This document shows positions 1 to 8,155 of a stretch of 64,000 nt of DNA, piece after piece. Under the pieces are notes generated by a model. It had not been told where the DNA came from. It was given only the letters and a program-made list of their open reading frames with translations, and did not search any database. Each line of letters opens with the position of its first letter. Positions within the stretch are counted from its first letter, which is position 1. The DNA lies in assembly GCF_001420005.1 (NCBI RefSeq), contig NZ_LJAK01000009.1:1-64000 (forward strand), given 5' to 3'. The position numbers and the translations under genes were made by a program. This stretch comes from Loktanella sp. 3ANDIMAR09 (GTDB lineage Bacteria; Pseudomonadota; Alphaproteobacteria; Rhodobacterales; Rhodobacteraceae).

Positions 1-76
1 GGCGATCCCGGGAGGACTCGAACCCCCAACATCCTGATTAGAAGTCAGGTGCTCTATCCAGTTGAGCTACGGGACC
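1..76 (-). tRNA. tRNA-Arg (TCT anticodon)
   Basis: On the minus strand this folds as a full cloverleaf. The acceptor 5' strand GGTCCCG pairs with CGGGATC, the anticodon stem is CCTGA/TCAGG with loop CTTCTAA (anticodon TCT), and the T arm contains GGTTCGAGTCC. The discriminator base is G at position 3. Positions 2-1 supply CC, so the last A of an encoded CCA would lie just outside the window. It decodes AGA/AGG arginine codons. Confidence 0.95.
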
Positions 77-171
77 ACGCGGTTCTGATACCGTTTCGCA
101 TTCCAGTCCGCAACCTGCTGTGCATACAGCGCGGGGCGGACGGCTGCCGCAATCACTATGCGCCATCCGTC

Positions 172-684
172 CTATTTTTCGGCCCCCACAACCAGGGCCC
201 ATTTGGTTGATGTGCCCGTCCCCGCAACACCCAGACCGAAATCCTCGGCCCGGCGGTCAGTCAGAACGGCGTCGTGGGTCGGCGAATTTTGCCAGTCGGT
301 CATGACCTGCGCCTCGGTCTGTTGTCGCGCGCCAAGCGCCTCGCCCACAAAGCGAAAGTCATAGCCTTCGGCGCGGACGCGGTCGCCCACCGTGCGGCCA
401 TCCCGGCCACGGTGCGCAAAATAGTTCTGGTCGGCCATGTCCTGCGCGTGTTTCTGGGCCGCTGCATTAAGACGGCTGTCGAACTGAACCGATCCCACCC
501 CCGAGGCAAGGCGATAAGAATTGAGAAGCTTGCCGAATGTGGCATCACGTGGCGAGGTGACGGGGCCGGACAGGGGGGCACGGTCAACGCGATCCACGAT
601 CACATCGGATTTCACCTCTCCGCCGCCACCCGATCCGCATCCGGCCAGCATCGCCAGCATCATCGCAACCATCCCTGCCCGCAT
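172..684 (-). CDS. CAP-domain (SCP/PR-1-like) lipoprotein, copy 1
   Basis: This is a 170-residue protein with a lipoprotein signal peptide: hydrophobic residues 3-13, then the lipobox LAGC with Cys16. A glycine-rich linker follows, then a CAP domain from about residue 50 to the end. CAP landmarks are visible: the segment around AQKHAQDMA, the His in YFAHRGRDG, and the WQNSPTHDAVL stretch. The ATG at 684 has an AAGGGA ribosome site. It lies next to a close paralogue (874-1407), and the two share the C-terminal stretch RAEDFGLGVAGTG, so they are a tandem duplication. Bacterial CAP proteins are envelope proteins of mostly unknown function. In this copy the usual ENIA motif reads GEALGA, which may weaken the putative active site. 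Confidence 0.9.
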   Translation of the reverse strand: MRAGMVAMMLAMLAGCGSGGGGEVKSDVIVDRVDRAPLSGPVTSPRDATFGKLLNSYRLASGVGSVQFDSRLNAAAQKHAQDMADQNYFAHRGRDGRTVGDRVRAEGYDFRFVGEALGARQQTEAQVMTDWQNSPTHDAVLTDRRAEDFGLGVAGTGTSTKWALVVGAEK

Positions 685-810
685 CGCGCCATCCCTTGTC
701 TAGGGTCGCAATCCGCCAGTCGGCCAAGGCCGTTTTTCTGCGCATGCGACTGTGTGTTTCGAACCAGCAAGGGGATCGCACGCAGCACTTAATCAGGGAT
801 TGAGGCTGGC

Positions 811-846
811 GATGAAAAACGCCCGCAGCAGGGGCTGCGGGCGCAA
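811..846 (-). terminator. Rho-independent terminator of CAP copy 2
   Basis: A perfect 10-bp stem (CGCCCGCAGC at 820-829, GCTGCGGGCG at 834-843) with loop AGGG. On the minus strand it is followed by a T run (complement of the A run at 815-819). It sits about 30 bp beyond the stop of the CAP gene at 874-1407 and would separate it from CAP copy 1. Confidence 0.8.
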
Positions 847-873
847 AAACGCATTACATGGTAAAGGGGCCGT

Positions 874-1407
874 TTATTTCTCGGCGCCGACGATCAGCGT
901 CCATTTGACGTCGTTGCCCGTTCCAGCGACGCCCAGGCCGAAATCTTCGGCGCGTCCGTCCTTCATGGCGCGGTCATGGGATGGCGAATTTTGCCAGTCC
1001 TTGAACACTTCGGCGTCGGATTGCTGCCGCCAGGCGATGTTTTCGGCGACGAAACTGTAGTCATAGCCTTCGGCGCGGACGCGCTGGCCTACATCCGTGC
1101 CCTCGGGGGATCGGTGGCTGAAGTATCCGCGTTTGACCATGTCCTCGGTGTGTTTCTGGGCCGCGCGGTTCAGGCGGCTGTCGAACTGCACCGCCCCCAC
1201 GCCAGAGGCCAGACGGTAGTCGTTCAGCAAGCGGCCAAAGTTCGCATCCTGCTCCGAGGACGAAGGCCCACCCGAAGTCGATGTGCGCGATGCCACCAGC
1301 GTGTCGACATTATCCGGCGTCACGACGACACCCGATTCGCTGCCGCCACCGCCGCCGCCGCAGGCCGTCATCACCACACATGCCGTGGCGCATAAAATGC
1401 GTTTCAT
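874..1407 (-). CDS. CAP-domain (SCP/PR-1-like) lipoprotein, copy 2
   Basis: A 177-residue protein beginning MKRILCATACVVMTAC. The lipobox is MTAC, followed by a run of glycines. The ATG at 1407 was chosen over longer in-frame extensions because it is preceded by a strong GAGGGACGAGGA ribosome site and starts a lipoprotein signal peptide. The CAP domain covers about residues 55-177, with AENIAW, YFSHRSPEG and NSPSHDRAM motifs, so it keeps more consensus features than its neighbour copy 1. It is probably anchored in a membrane facing the periplasm. A strong terminator follows, so it is likely its own transcription unit. Confidence 0.9.
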   Translation of the reverse strand: MKRILCATACVVMTACGGGGGGSESGVVVTPDNVDTLVASRTSTSGGPSSSEQDANFGRLLNDYRLASGVGAVQFDSRLNRAAQKHTEDMVKRGYFSHRSPEGTDVGQRVRAEGYDYSFVAENIAWRQQSDAEVFKDWQNSPSHDRAMKDGRAEDFGLGVAGTGNDVKWTLIVGAEK

Positions 1408-1623
1408 TCCTCGTCCCTCACTAATCGGCCGGCAGGCCTGCGGCACACCGGCGTTGAATTGGGACAAAGTTAACCCGTGATGCGGGCCAAAAATAAGGCC
1501 ACAGGATGCCCGACTTTGGTCAATGGCGGAAAAACGCGCGCAAGTTTTCGCAAATTTGCAACAGATGGCCTGTTTTACAGCCCACATGAGGCTGTTCAGC
1601 GCCTAACCGCGTGTCTGGCTGGT

Positions 1624-1935
1624 TCAGTGGGTCCAGGCACCGCGACGGTTGGTGGCAAAGTTTTCACCGTAACCACCTGCGCGCACGTTCATCTTGCGGG
1701 TCTGGGGTTCGGTGACGACTGCATCGATGCCGTTATCCTTGGCATAATCGATGGCCTCTTGCTTGGTCGCAAAGGTCAGGCGCACCTGGCTTTGGGTATC
1801 GCTGGACGATGTCCACCCCATCAGCGGGTCGATTTCGCGGGCGCTGGCATCGACGAAATCCAGCACCCAGGTCCGTGTCTTGGCCGTGCCGGACGACATC
1901 GCGGTGCGGGCGGGACGATAGATACGGGCTTGCAT
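1624..1935 (-). CDS. NDUFS4-like accessory subunit of respiratory complex I
   Basis: A 103-residue protein starting [16 protein letters not shown]. The ATG at 1935 is preceded by AAGGAG at ideal spacing, so the longer upstream extension is rejected. The family (ETC complex I subunit, NDUFS4 domain) is recognised from the [13 protein letters not shown] start, the central [16 protein letters not shown] segment and the C-terminal KQEAIDYA pattern. Alphaproteobacteria carry this supernumerary subunit of NADH:quinone oxidoreductase unlinked to the nuo operon, as here. The protein would sit on the cytoplasmic peripheral arm. The gene is divergent from uvrB across 140 bp. Confidence 0.88.
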   Translation of the reverse strand: MQARIYRPARTAMSSGTAKTRTWVLDFVDASAREIDPLMGWTSSSDTQSQVRLTFATKQEAIDYAKDNGIDAVVTEPQTRKMNVRAGGYGENFATNRRGAWTH

Positions 1936-2075
1936 GGGATACTCCTTCATCGCTGGGCATCTTATCCAGAATTGGGTCGTTTTTTGCAAGGAAAACCGGA
2001 CAATTGCCACTGGGGTTGAACCATTGGTGAATAGACGCATTTATAAAGGCCTGCCCGACAGACGAAGGATCGCCC

Positions 2076-4286
2076 ATGGCCTACGCCCAGACCGACAAAA
2101 GAGAGCTGGCAGACGCAGCCTATCTGTCAAATCCCGCCCCCAACGTGCGCGAGCGCGAAAAGATGGAAGGCGGCAAGCCGTTCAAGCTGGTGACCGAATT
2201 CGACCCGGCGGGTGACCAGCCGACCGCAATCCGCGAATTGTCGCAGGGCGTGCGCGACGGTGAACGCGATCAGGTGCTGCTGGGGGCGACCGGCACCGGC
2301 AAGACGTTTACGATGGCCAAGATCATCGAGGAAACGCAGCGCCCCGCGATCATCCTCGCGCCGAACAAGACGCTGGCAGCCCAGCTTTACGGCGAATTCA
2401 AGGGATTTTTCCCCGACAACGCGGTCGAATATTTCGTCAGCTACTACGACTACTACCAGCCGGAGGCCTATGTCGCGCGGTCCGATACCTACATCGAGAA
2501 GGAATCGCAGATCAACGAACAGATCGACCGGATGCGCCACTCTGCCACCCGCGCGCTGCTGGAACGCGACGACGTGATCATCGTGGCCTCGGTGTCCTGC
2601 ATCTACGGTATCGGGTCTGTGGAAACCTACGGGGCCATGACGCAGGACATCCACGTCGGCAAATCCTATGACCAGCGCAAGATCATGGCCGATCTGATCG
2701 CCCAGCAATACCGTCGCAATGATGCAGGGTTCCAGCGCGGCTGTTTCCGCGTGCGCGGTGACAGCCTTGAAATCTGGCCCGCCCACCTTGATGATCGCGC
2801 GTGGAAACTGTCGTTCTTTGGCGAAGAGCTGGAGGCAATCACCGAATTCGACCCGCTGACGGGCGAAAAGACAGGCACATTCCCGAAAATCCGCGTCTAT
2901 GCCAACAGCCACTACGTCACGCCGAAACCGACGATGCAGCAGGCCATCATCGGCATCAAGAAAGAGCTGCGGATGCGGCTCGACCAGTTGGTCGCCGACG
3001 GCAAGCTGCTGGAGGCGCAGCGCCTGGAACAGCGCACCAACTTCGATTTGGAAATGCTCGAGGCCACGGGCGTCTGCAACGGGATCGAAAACTACAGCCG
3101 CTATCTGACGGGCCGCGCACCGGGCGAGCCGCCCCCCACCCTGTTCGAATTCATTCCCGACAACGCCATCGTTTTCGCCGACGAATCCCACGTCAGCGTG
3201 CCGCAGATCGGCGGCATGTACAAAGGCGACTTCAGACGCAAGATGACGCTGGCCGAACACGGGTTCCGCCTGCCGTCCTGCATGGACAACCGCCCCCTGA
3301 AATTTGAGGAATGGGACGCCATGCGCCCGCAATCCGTGTTCGTCTCCGCCACCCCCGCCGCGTGGGAATTGGAACAGACCGGCGGCGTGTTTTCCGAACA
3401 GATCATCCGCCCCACGGGCCTGATCGACCCGAAAATCGAAATCCGCCCGGTGGAAATGCAGGTCGACGATCTGTTGGACGAGGTTCGCAAGGTCGCCGCC
3501 GACGGCTACCGGACGCTGTGCACAACGCTGACGAAGCGCATGGCCGAGGACCTGACCGAATACATGCACGAACAGGGCATCCGCGTGCGCTACATGCACT
3601 CGGACATCGACACCATCGAACGGATCGAAATCCTGCGCGACCTGCGCCTGGGCGCATTCGACGTGCTGATCGGGATCAACCTGCTGCGCGAGGGTCTGGA
3701 TATTCCCGAATGCGGGCTTGTGGCCATTCTGGACGCCGACAAGGAGGGCTTTCTGCGGTCTGAAACATCGCTCGTGCAGACCATCGGGCGGGCCGCGCGC
3801 AACGCCGAAGGTCGCGTCATCATGTATGCCGACCGCATCACCGGCAGCATGGAACGCGCGATGGGCGAAACCGAACGCCGCCGGACCAAGCAGCTTGCCT
3901 ATAACGAGGAACACGGGATCACGCCCACGACGGTGAAAAAGAACGTCGAGGACATTCTGGCGGGCCTCTACAAGGGCGACGTGGACATGAACCGCGTCAC
4001 CGCCAAGGTCGAACGGCAGGGGTCCAACATGAAGGCCGTGCTGGACGGGCTGCGCACCGACATGCGCAAGGCCGCCGAAAACCTCGAATTCGAAGAGGCC
4101 GCCCGCCTGCGCGATGAGCTGAAACGCCTGGAAGCGGTGGAACTGGCCATCGCCGACGATCCCCTCGCGCGGCAACAGGCCGTGGACAAGGCGGTCGAGG
4201 AAAGCAGCGCAAAGTCTGGCCGCTCGACGGGTGGTCGCGGTGGGATGCGCGGCGGCAAATCGCGGTATGGCGGTAAAAAACGGTGA
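2076..4286 (+). CDS. uvrB: Excinuclease ABC subunit B (UvrB)
   Basis: A 736-residue protein, slightly longer than typical UvrB because of a 30-residue N-terminal extension and a basic Gly/Arg/Lys tail. Motifs seen are the Walker [10 protein letters not shown] near residue 75, the beta-hairpin [11 protein letters not shown] (DNA strand clamp), helicase motif II DESH, the motif VI region QTIGRAARN, and a C-terminal UVR coiled-coil segment around [20 protein letters not shown] that binds UvrC. It is the DNA-damage verifying helicase of nucleotide excision repair, recruited by UvrA. AAGGA precedes the ATG. The stop overlaps the next gene's GTG by four bases. Confidence 0.98.
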   Translation: MAYAQTDKRELADAAYLSNPAPNVREREKMEGGKPFKLVTEFDPAGDQPTAIRELSQGVRDGERDQVLLGATGTGKTFTMAKIIEETQRPAIILAPNKTLAAQLYGEFKGFFPDNAVEYFVSYYDYYQPEAYVARSDTYIEKESQINEQIDRMRHSATRALLERDDVIIVASVSCIYGIGSVETYGAMTQDIHVGKSYDQRKIMADLIAQQYRRNDAGFQRGCFRVRGDSLEIWPAHLDDRAWKLSFFGEELEAITEFDPLTGEKTGTFPKIRVYANSHYVTPKPTMQQAIIGIKKELRMRLDQLVADGKLLEAQRLEQRTNFDLEMLEATGVCNGIENYSRYLTGRAPGEPPPTLFEFIPDNAIVFADESHVSVPQIGGMYKGDFRRKMTLAEHGFRLPSCMDNRPLKFEEWDAMRPQSVFVSATPAAWELEQTGGVFSEQIIRPTGLIDPKIEIRPVEMQVDDLLDEVRKVAADGYRTLCTTLTKRMAEDLTEYMHEQGIRVRYMHSDIDTIERIEILRDLRLGAFDVLIGINLLREGLDIPECGLVAILDADKEGFLRSETSLVQTIGRAARNAEGRVIMYADRITGSMERAMGETERRRTKQLAYNEEHGITPTTVKKNVEDILAGLYKGDVDMNRVTAKVERQGSNMKAVLDGLRTDMRKAAENLEFEEAARLRDELKRLEAVELAIADDPLARQQAVDKAVEESSAKSGRSTGGRGGMRGGKSRYGGKKR

Positions 4287-4717
4287 GGGTCCTCGCCGCA
4301 ATTCTTCTGACTTGCGCGGCGCAACCGGCAGCGGCCTGGACGTTCACGCCCGATCCCATCTGCAAGATGATCCAGCCGACCGAAACCGGCAGTATCACCG
4401 TGACCTATGATCCGGCCACGGGCGAATATGCCATGATGCTGACCCGTGTGACGGACAACTGGGTGCCGTCTGATCGGCTGACCATGGCATTCCTCGGCGC
4501 ACGACCGTTCCAGATTTCGACAGATCGTCATGTTCTGTCGGACAACGACACGCGCCTGACTGTGACCGATACGGGGTTCGGCAATGTGCTGGACGGATTG
4601 CAATTCAACGACGTGGCACAGGTCCGGTCGGGGGACCAGACCATGACGATCCACCTTGCAGGTGCCGCCGCGGCCGTGGCCGCATTCCGAAACTGCCCTG
4701 CCCCGCAGCTGTCCTAG
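4283..4717 (+). CDS. Small secreted protein of unknown function, coupled to uvrB
   Basis: A 144-residue protein starting at GTG within the uvrB stop (GTGA overlap), so it is probably translated by coupling. Residues 1-18 look like a signal peptide ending in AAA. The mature part is beta-rich with two cysteines (Cys27 and one near the C-terminus), which could form a disulfide in the periplasm. I do not recognise a characterised family. Its stop shares the palindrome CTAG with the stop of the convergent gene 4714-4992. Confidence 0.75.
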   Translation: MRVLAAILLTCAAQPAAAWTFTPDPICKMIQPTETGSITVTYDPATGEYAMMLTRVTDNWVPSDRLTMAFLGARPFQISTDRHVLSDNDTRLTVTDTGFGNVLDGLQFNDVAQVRSGDQTMTIHLAGAAAAVAAFRNCPAPQLS

Positions 4718-4992
4718 GATTTACGGCCGAACAGTGCCTTGAACAGCACGACCAGAATGACTGCCCCGATCACGCCGGTGAACAGGATCAGCACCAGCCC
4801 GGCACCGGCCAGTGCCGTCACGCCCAGGGCTGCAAGGATGAACGGAAACGCAACCGCCCCCAGCACGCCTGCAACGATATATTTCGCCTTGCTGCCGCCG
4901 GTGATGACCGCCGCGATCAGGCCGGACACAACGCCGATCAGCGCCAACAGGATCAGGGCCAGGGCCCCGACGACGTCCAGAAATGTTTCCAT
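4714..4992 (-). CDS. Small integral membrane protein, function unknown
   Basis: A 92-residue, highly hydrophobic protein with three probable membrane segments (about residues 8-30, 38-60 and 62-86). A short GGSKAKY loop separates the first two, and the end is basic (FGRKS). Size and glycine-rich helices recall small GlsB/YeaQ-like envelope proteins, but I cannot place it in a family with confidence. It overlaps the convergent gene 4283-4717 tail to tail by four bases. Confidence 0.7.
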   Translation of the reverse strand: METFLDVVGALALILLALIGVVSGLIAAVITGGSKAKYIVAGVLGAVAFPFILAALGVTALAGAGLVLILFTGVIGAVILVVLFKALFGRKS

Positions 4993-5010
4993 GGGTTGCT
5001 TGTCCTCGCG

Positions 5011-5550
5011 TTACCGACGCGGATGCGTCCAGGTGACTGCACCATTATCATAGGCCCCGCGCAAGATACGGCCCTTCTTTTTGACCCAAGGGTATTGCAC
5101 GGACCACTCTCTGAAGCGGTCGTTGGACACGACAGGCAGGTTTGCCTCATCCGCGACCGCCAGGATGGCGGTGTCGGCCACGTCACCACGGTCAACCACC
5201 AGGATCAGACGTTCGGGCATTTCCAGCGCGCGGGCCATGGCGTCATGGCCGTGGAACCTGTCGAACAGCTTGTAGCCCACATTGGCGTCGAACACGACGG
5301 CGGGCACATGGCCCAGGTCACGCAGCGCATCCAGCACCCGCAGCAGCACCGACAATGACGGATCGCCCCCCCAATGCATCACGTTCGACCCGTCGACGAT
5401 GACGGTTGCCTCTGGCCCGGCGGGCGGTGCGTCCTGATCCGCGGCATCGCGCGCGCCGCGCAGGGCCCGCACCACCAGCAGCGTCGCAAGCAGCCCCAGC
5501 AGGAACAAGCCAAACAGGGTAAGAACCTGAGCATCTGTCATGACGAACAT
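5011..5550 (-). CDS. Membrane-anchored NYN-domain ribonuclease
   Basis: About 179 residues. One N-terminal membrane helix (about 8-28) is followed by a PIN-like NYN (Zc3h12a-type) nuclease domain from about residue 50. Conserved acidic motifs are visible: VIVDGSNVM, VVFDAN, VDRGDVADTAI and VSNDRFREW. These match the metal-binding aspartates of the family. Such enzymes cleave RNA; here the domain would face the cytoplasm at the inner membrane. Three starts are possible: TTG 5559, ATG 5550 and ATG 5541. No ribosome site clearly decides, so the middle one is given. Confidence 0.82.
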   Translation of the reverse strand: MFVMTDAQVLTLFGLFLLGLLATLLVVRALRGARDAADQDAPPAGPEATVIVDGSNVMHWGGDPSLSVLLRVLDALRDLGHVPAVVFDANVGYKLFDRFHGHDAMARALEMPERLILVVDRGDVADTAILAVADEANLPVVSNDRFREWSVQYPWVKKKGRILRGAYDNGAVTWTHPRR

Positions 5551-5600
5551 CTTTTTCAACCGCAGCGTGTCATGCGTTTAGCAATCACGTGATCGCAACC

Positions 5601-5777
5601 CAAGCCCTGACAGAGGCTTGGTCGTGGATATTTTCGCGGACCGAATTCGTCTCGACAAATGGCGACTGCGATAACGCCGGGATGAACGGCCCCGAAGCAG
5701 CGCGCATGAATTTCGATGCCCCGCGTCAATGACGCAGCAAACGGGTCTTGACTGATCCCGCCAAACCGCTGTCACTA
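5601..5777 (+). promoter_or_regulatory. Upstream region of the taurine/sulfite block: inverted repeat and possible promoter
   Basis: The 288-bp gap before the aminotransferase holds a 7-bp stem (CCAAGCC/GGCTTGG) near 5602-5623. It also has a perfect palindrome GCGTCA-A-TGACGC at 5723-5735 and a candidate sigma-70 promoter, TTGACT at 5748 with an 18-bp spacer to TCACTA at 5772. The palindrome ends 12 bp before the -35, a usual activator position. The regulator is unknown, and no tauR-like gene is in the window. Confidence 0.35.
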
Positions 5778-5838
5778 GGCCGATCGACGGGACGCCACAG
5801 CCGCACCCCGCCGAACCACCCCGGACGGAGCGCGCGCC

Positions 5839-7221
5839 ATGACCCTGCATTCTATGAACAACGACCCCTCTGCCATCGTCGAGGCCGACCGCGCCCATGT
5901 CTGGCACCACCTGATCCAGCACAAACCGTTTGAAACCGTGGACCCGCGCATCATCGTCGAAGGTCGCGGCCTGCGCGTCTGGGACATCAAGGGCAAGGAA
6001 CATCTGGACGCCGTGTCCGGTGCCGTCTGGACCGTCAACGTGGGCTACGGGCGCAAACGGATCGCGGATGCCGTGGCCGCACAATTGACCAAGATGTGCT
6101 TTTTCGCGGGCGCGTCAGGCACCATCCCCGGTGCCCAGTTCGCCGAGGCGCTGATCGACAAGATGCCGGGCATGAGCCGGGTCTATTATGCCAACTCCGG
6201 GTCCGAGGCGAACGAGAAGGCGTTCAAGATGGTGCGCCAGATCGCGCACAAGCATCACGGCGGCAAGAAACACAAGATCCTGTACCGCGAACGCGACTAC
6301 CACGGCACAACCATTGCCAACTTGTCCGCTGGCGGACAGGCCGAACGCAATTCCCACTATGGCCCCTTTGTGCCCGGTTTCATTGCCGTGCCGCATTGTC
6401 TGGAATACCGCGCCCAGGACGGCTGGTCCGGCGAGGCCTACGGCGAACGTGCCGCCAATGCGATCGAAGAGGTCATTCTGCGCGAGGGCCCAGATACCGT
6501 GGGCGCATTGTGCCTCGAACCGATCACCGCAGGCGGCGGCATCATCACCCCGCCGCGCGGCTACTGGGAACGGGTGCAGGAAATCTGCGCCAAATACGAC
6601 ATCCTGCTGCACATCGACGAGGTCGTCTGCGGCCTGGGCCGCACCGGGGCCTGGTTCGGCTATCAGCAATACGGGGTCAAACCCGACATCGTGACGATGG
6701 CCAAGGGCGTTGCTTCCGGCTATGCCGCGATCTCGTGCTGCGTGACCACGGAAAAGGTGTTTTCCATGTTCAAGGACGACAGCGATCACCTGGGATATTT
6801 CCGCGACATTTCGACCTTTGGCGGCTGCACGGCAGGTCCCACCGCCGCGATCGAGAACATGGCCATCATCGAAGAAGAAAACCTGCTGGAAAACTCCACG
6901 CAGGTGGGTGCCTATCTCAAGGACAGTCTGAACGCGCTGATGGACCGCCACCCGGTCATCGGCGACGTGCGCGGTCTGGGTCTGTTCGCGGGCGCGGAAC
7001 TGGTGACCGACCGCGACACCAAGGAACCGGTGAACGAAAAACAGGTCGGTGCGATCGTGGCCGATTGCATGGCACAGGGGGTCATCATCGGTGCCACCAA
7101 CCGATCGGTACCGGGGTTCAACAACACATTGCTGTTTGCACCCGCACTGATCGCGACGCGCGACGACATCGACCAGATCTGCGATGCGGTCAGCGGGGCG
7201 ATCACCCGCGTGCTGGGCTGA
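5839..7221 (+). CDS. tpa: Taurine--pyruvate aminotransferase (class III, PLP)
   Basis: A 460-residue class III aminotransferase. The PLP lysine lies in TMAKGVASGYAA, with the upstream DEVVCGLGRTG motif and a cofactor-phosphate site YYANSGSEANEKAF. From memory of the family, the N-terminal VWHHLIQHKPFE and YRERDYHGTT segments are characteristic of Tpa, which transfers the amino group of taurine to pyruvate giving sulfoacetaldehyde and alanine. Context agrees: a TauE/SafE exporter and sulfite dehydrogenase follow on the same strand. Sulfoacetaldehyde acetyltransferase (xsc) and phosphate acetyltransferase are not in the window. A related amine:pyruvate transaminase specificity cannot be excluded. 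The ATG at 5839 has CGGAG upstream; ATG 5854 is an alternative. Confidence 0.87.
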   Translation: MTLHSMNNDPSAIVEADRAHVWHHLIQHKPFETVDPRIIVEGRGLRVWDIKGKEHLDAVSGAVWTVNVGYGRKRIADAVAAQLTKMCFFAGASGTIPGAQFAEALIDKMPGMSRVYYANSGSEANEKAFKMVRQIAHKHHGGKKHKILYRERDYHGTTIANLSAGGQAERNSHYGPFVPGFIAVPHCLEYRAQDGWSGEAYGERAANAIEEVILREGPDTVGALCLEPITAGGGIITPPRGYWERVQEICAKYDILLHIDEVVCGLGRTGAWFGYQQYGVKPDIVTMAKGVASGYAAISCCVTTEKVFSMFKDDSDHLGYFRDISTFGGCTAGPTAAIENMAIIEEENLLENSTQVGAYLKDSLNALMDRHPVIGDVRGLGLFAGAELVTDRDTKEPVNEKQVGAIVADCMAQGVIIGATNRSVPGFNNTLLFAPALIATRDDIDQICDAVSGAITRVLG

Positions 7222-7223
7222 CG

Positions 7224-7279
7224 TCTTCTTCTGGTTGAAAATATCCCGGGGGCCGCGCAGCGGCGGGGCAGCGCCCCTC
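7224..7279 (-). repeat. Dispersed intergenic repeat family A, copy 1
   Basis: The core CCCCCGGGATATTTT-AACCAGAAGAAG, read on the minus strand with one variable base, lies at 7224-7252. It is flanked by a GC-rich palindromic tail with GGGGCAGCGCCCC at 7265-7277. The same core occurs in opposite orientation at 12762-12796. It fills the gap between the aminotransferase and the exporter gene. Confidence 0.7.
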
Positions 7280-7295
7280 GACGGCTGCACCAGTG

Positions 7296-8039
7296 ATGCC
7301 GTTTGATTTACCCCTGACGCTGGCCACGGCTCTCGCTGTGGCCCTCTTTGCCGCGGCGCTCGTGCGGGGCTATTCCGGCTTTGGCTTCTCGGCGATCTTT
7401 CTCGCCTTTGCGGCCTTGGTCACTGACCCGGTGCCACTCATTCCCGTGGTGTTCATGGGCGAAATCGCGATGACCGCGGTACAGGCGCGCGGGATCCGGG
7501 GCCACGTCGACTGGCTGCGGGTGGTCTGGATGCTGCTGGGTGCGGCACTCACCCTGCCGCTTGCGATCATGGCAGTGCTGGCGCTGCCGACCGAAACCGT
7601 CAGGCTGGCCATCTCGACCGTCATCCTTGCCATGGCACTGGTGATGCTGGCGGGATGGACGCTGAAATCCCGCCTGTCCCTGCCCGCCCATACCGGGGTC
7701 GGCATGATCGCGGGGATCGCCAATGCCGCAGGTGTGGGTGGCCTGCCGGTCGCGGCCTGCCTCACCGCACAGCCGGTGCCGCCCGCCACCTTTCGCGCGA
7801 CGATGATCGTGTTTCTGACAGGCATCGACCTGCTGACCATCCCCTTGATGGGGTTGGGCGGCAACATCACGGCGCAAACCTTTGTGGCCGCACTTTGGGC
7901 CTTGCCGATCCTGGTCGCGGGCACCCTGCTGGGCAACCGCCGCTTTGCAGCCGCACCCCCCGCGGCGTTCCGCCGCTTTGCCGTCTGGCTGCTGCTGATA
8001 CTGGCGGCCGCCGGCGTCATCCGGGCACTGCTGAGCTGA
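7296..8039 (+). CDS. TauE/SafE family anion exporter (probable sulfite exporter)
   Basis: A 247-residue membrane protein with about eight hydrophobic segments and the two-fold TSUP/TauE repeat pattern: RGYSGFGFSAIFLAF near the start and GIANAAGVGGLPVAA in the second half. Family members export sulfite or sulfoacetate made during sulfonate breakdown. Its position between tpa and soeA supports a role in removing toxic sulfite. A GTG at 7293 directly precedes the chosen ATG 7296. No strong ribosome site is visible, and the leader is the palindromic repeat tail. Confidence 0.85.
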   Translation: MPFDLPLTLATALAVALFAAALVRGYSGFGFSAIFLAFAALVTDPVPLIPVVFMGEIAMTAVQARGIRGHVDWLRVVWMLLGAALTLPLAIMAVLALPTETVRLAISTVILAMALVMLAGWTLKSRLSLPAHTGVGMIAGIANAAGVGGLPVAACLTAQPVPPATFRATMIVFLTGIDLLTIPLMGLGGNITAQTFVAALWALPILVAGTLLGNRRFAAAPPAAFRRFAVWLLLILAAAGVIRALLS

Positions 8040-8122
8040 TCATCCCCGCAAGCCGCGCATGGACGGCCCGCCCGAAAAGAGGCTAGAGTTGACCCCCAAG
8101 GACCACGCCGCAGGAGCAGCCC

Positions 8123-8155
8123 GTGCAGACCGCAACCATCGCTGGCCGCCCATGA
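8123..8155 (+). CDS. Candidate 10-codon leader peptide upstream of soeA
   Basis: A GTG-started ORF encoding MQTATIAGRP. An AGGAG ribosome site (8112-8116) lies six bases upstream, and its TGA overlaps the soeA ATG as ATGA at 8152-8155. The soeA ATG has no ribosome site of its own, and no in-frame soeA start lies near the AGGAG. This suggests that ribosomes load on the leader and reach soeA by coupled re-initiation. The peptide is too short for homology, so the call rests on architecture only. Confidence 0.5.
   Translation: MQTATIAGRP

Noticed and set aside
2127-4301. 724-codon minus-strand open frame over uvrB
   Set aside because: It is a shadow frame created by high third-position GC. UvrB motifs are complete on the plus strand, and the antisense product has no recognisable domain.
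4283-4992. A possible toxin-antitoxin pair from two small convergent genes
   Set aside because: The genes are on opposite strands, one is secreted and the other is a multi-helix membrane protein. No toxin motif or pairing logic is visible.
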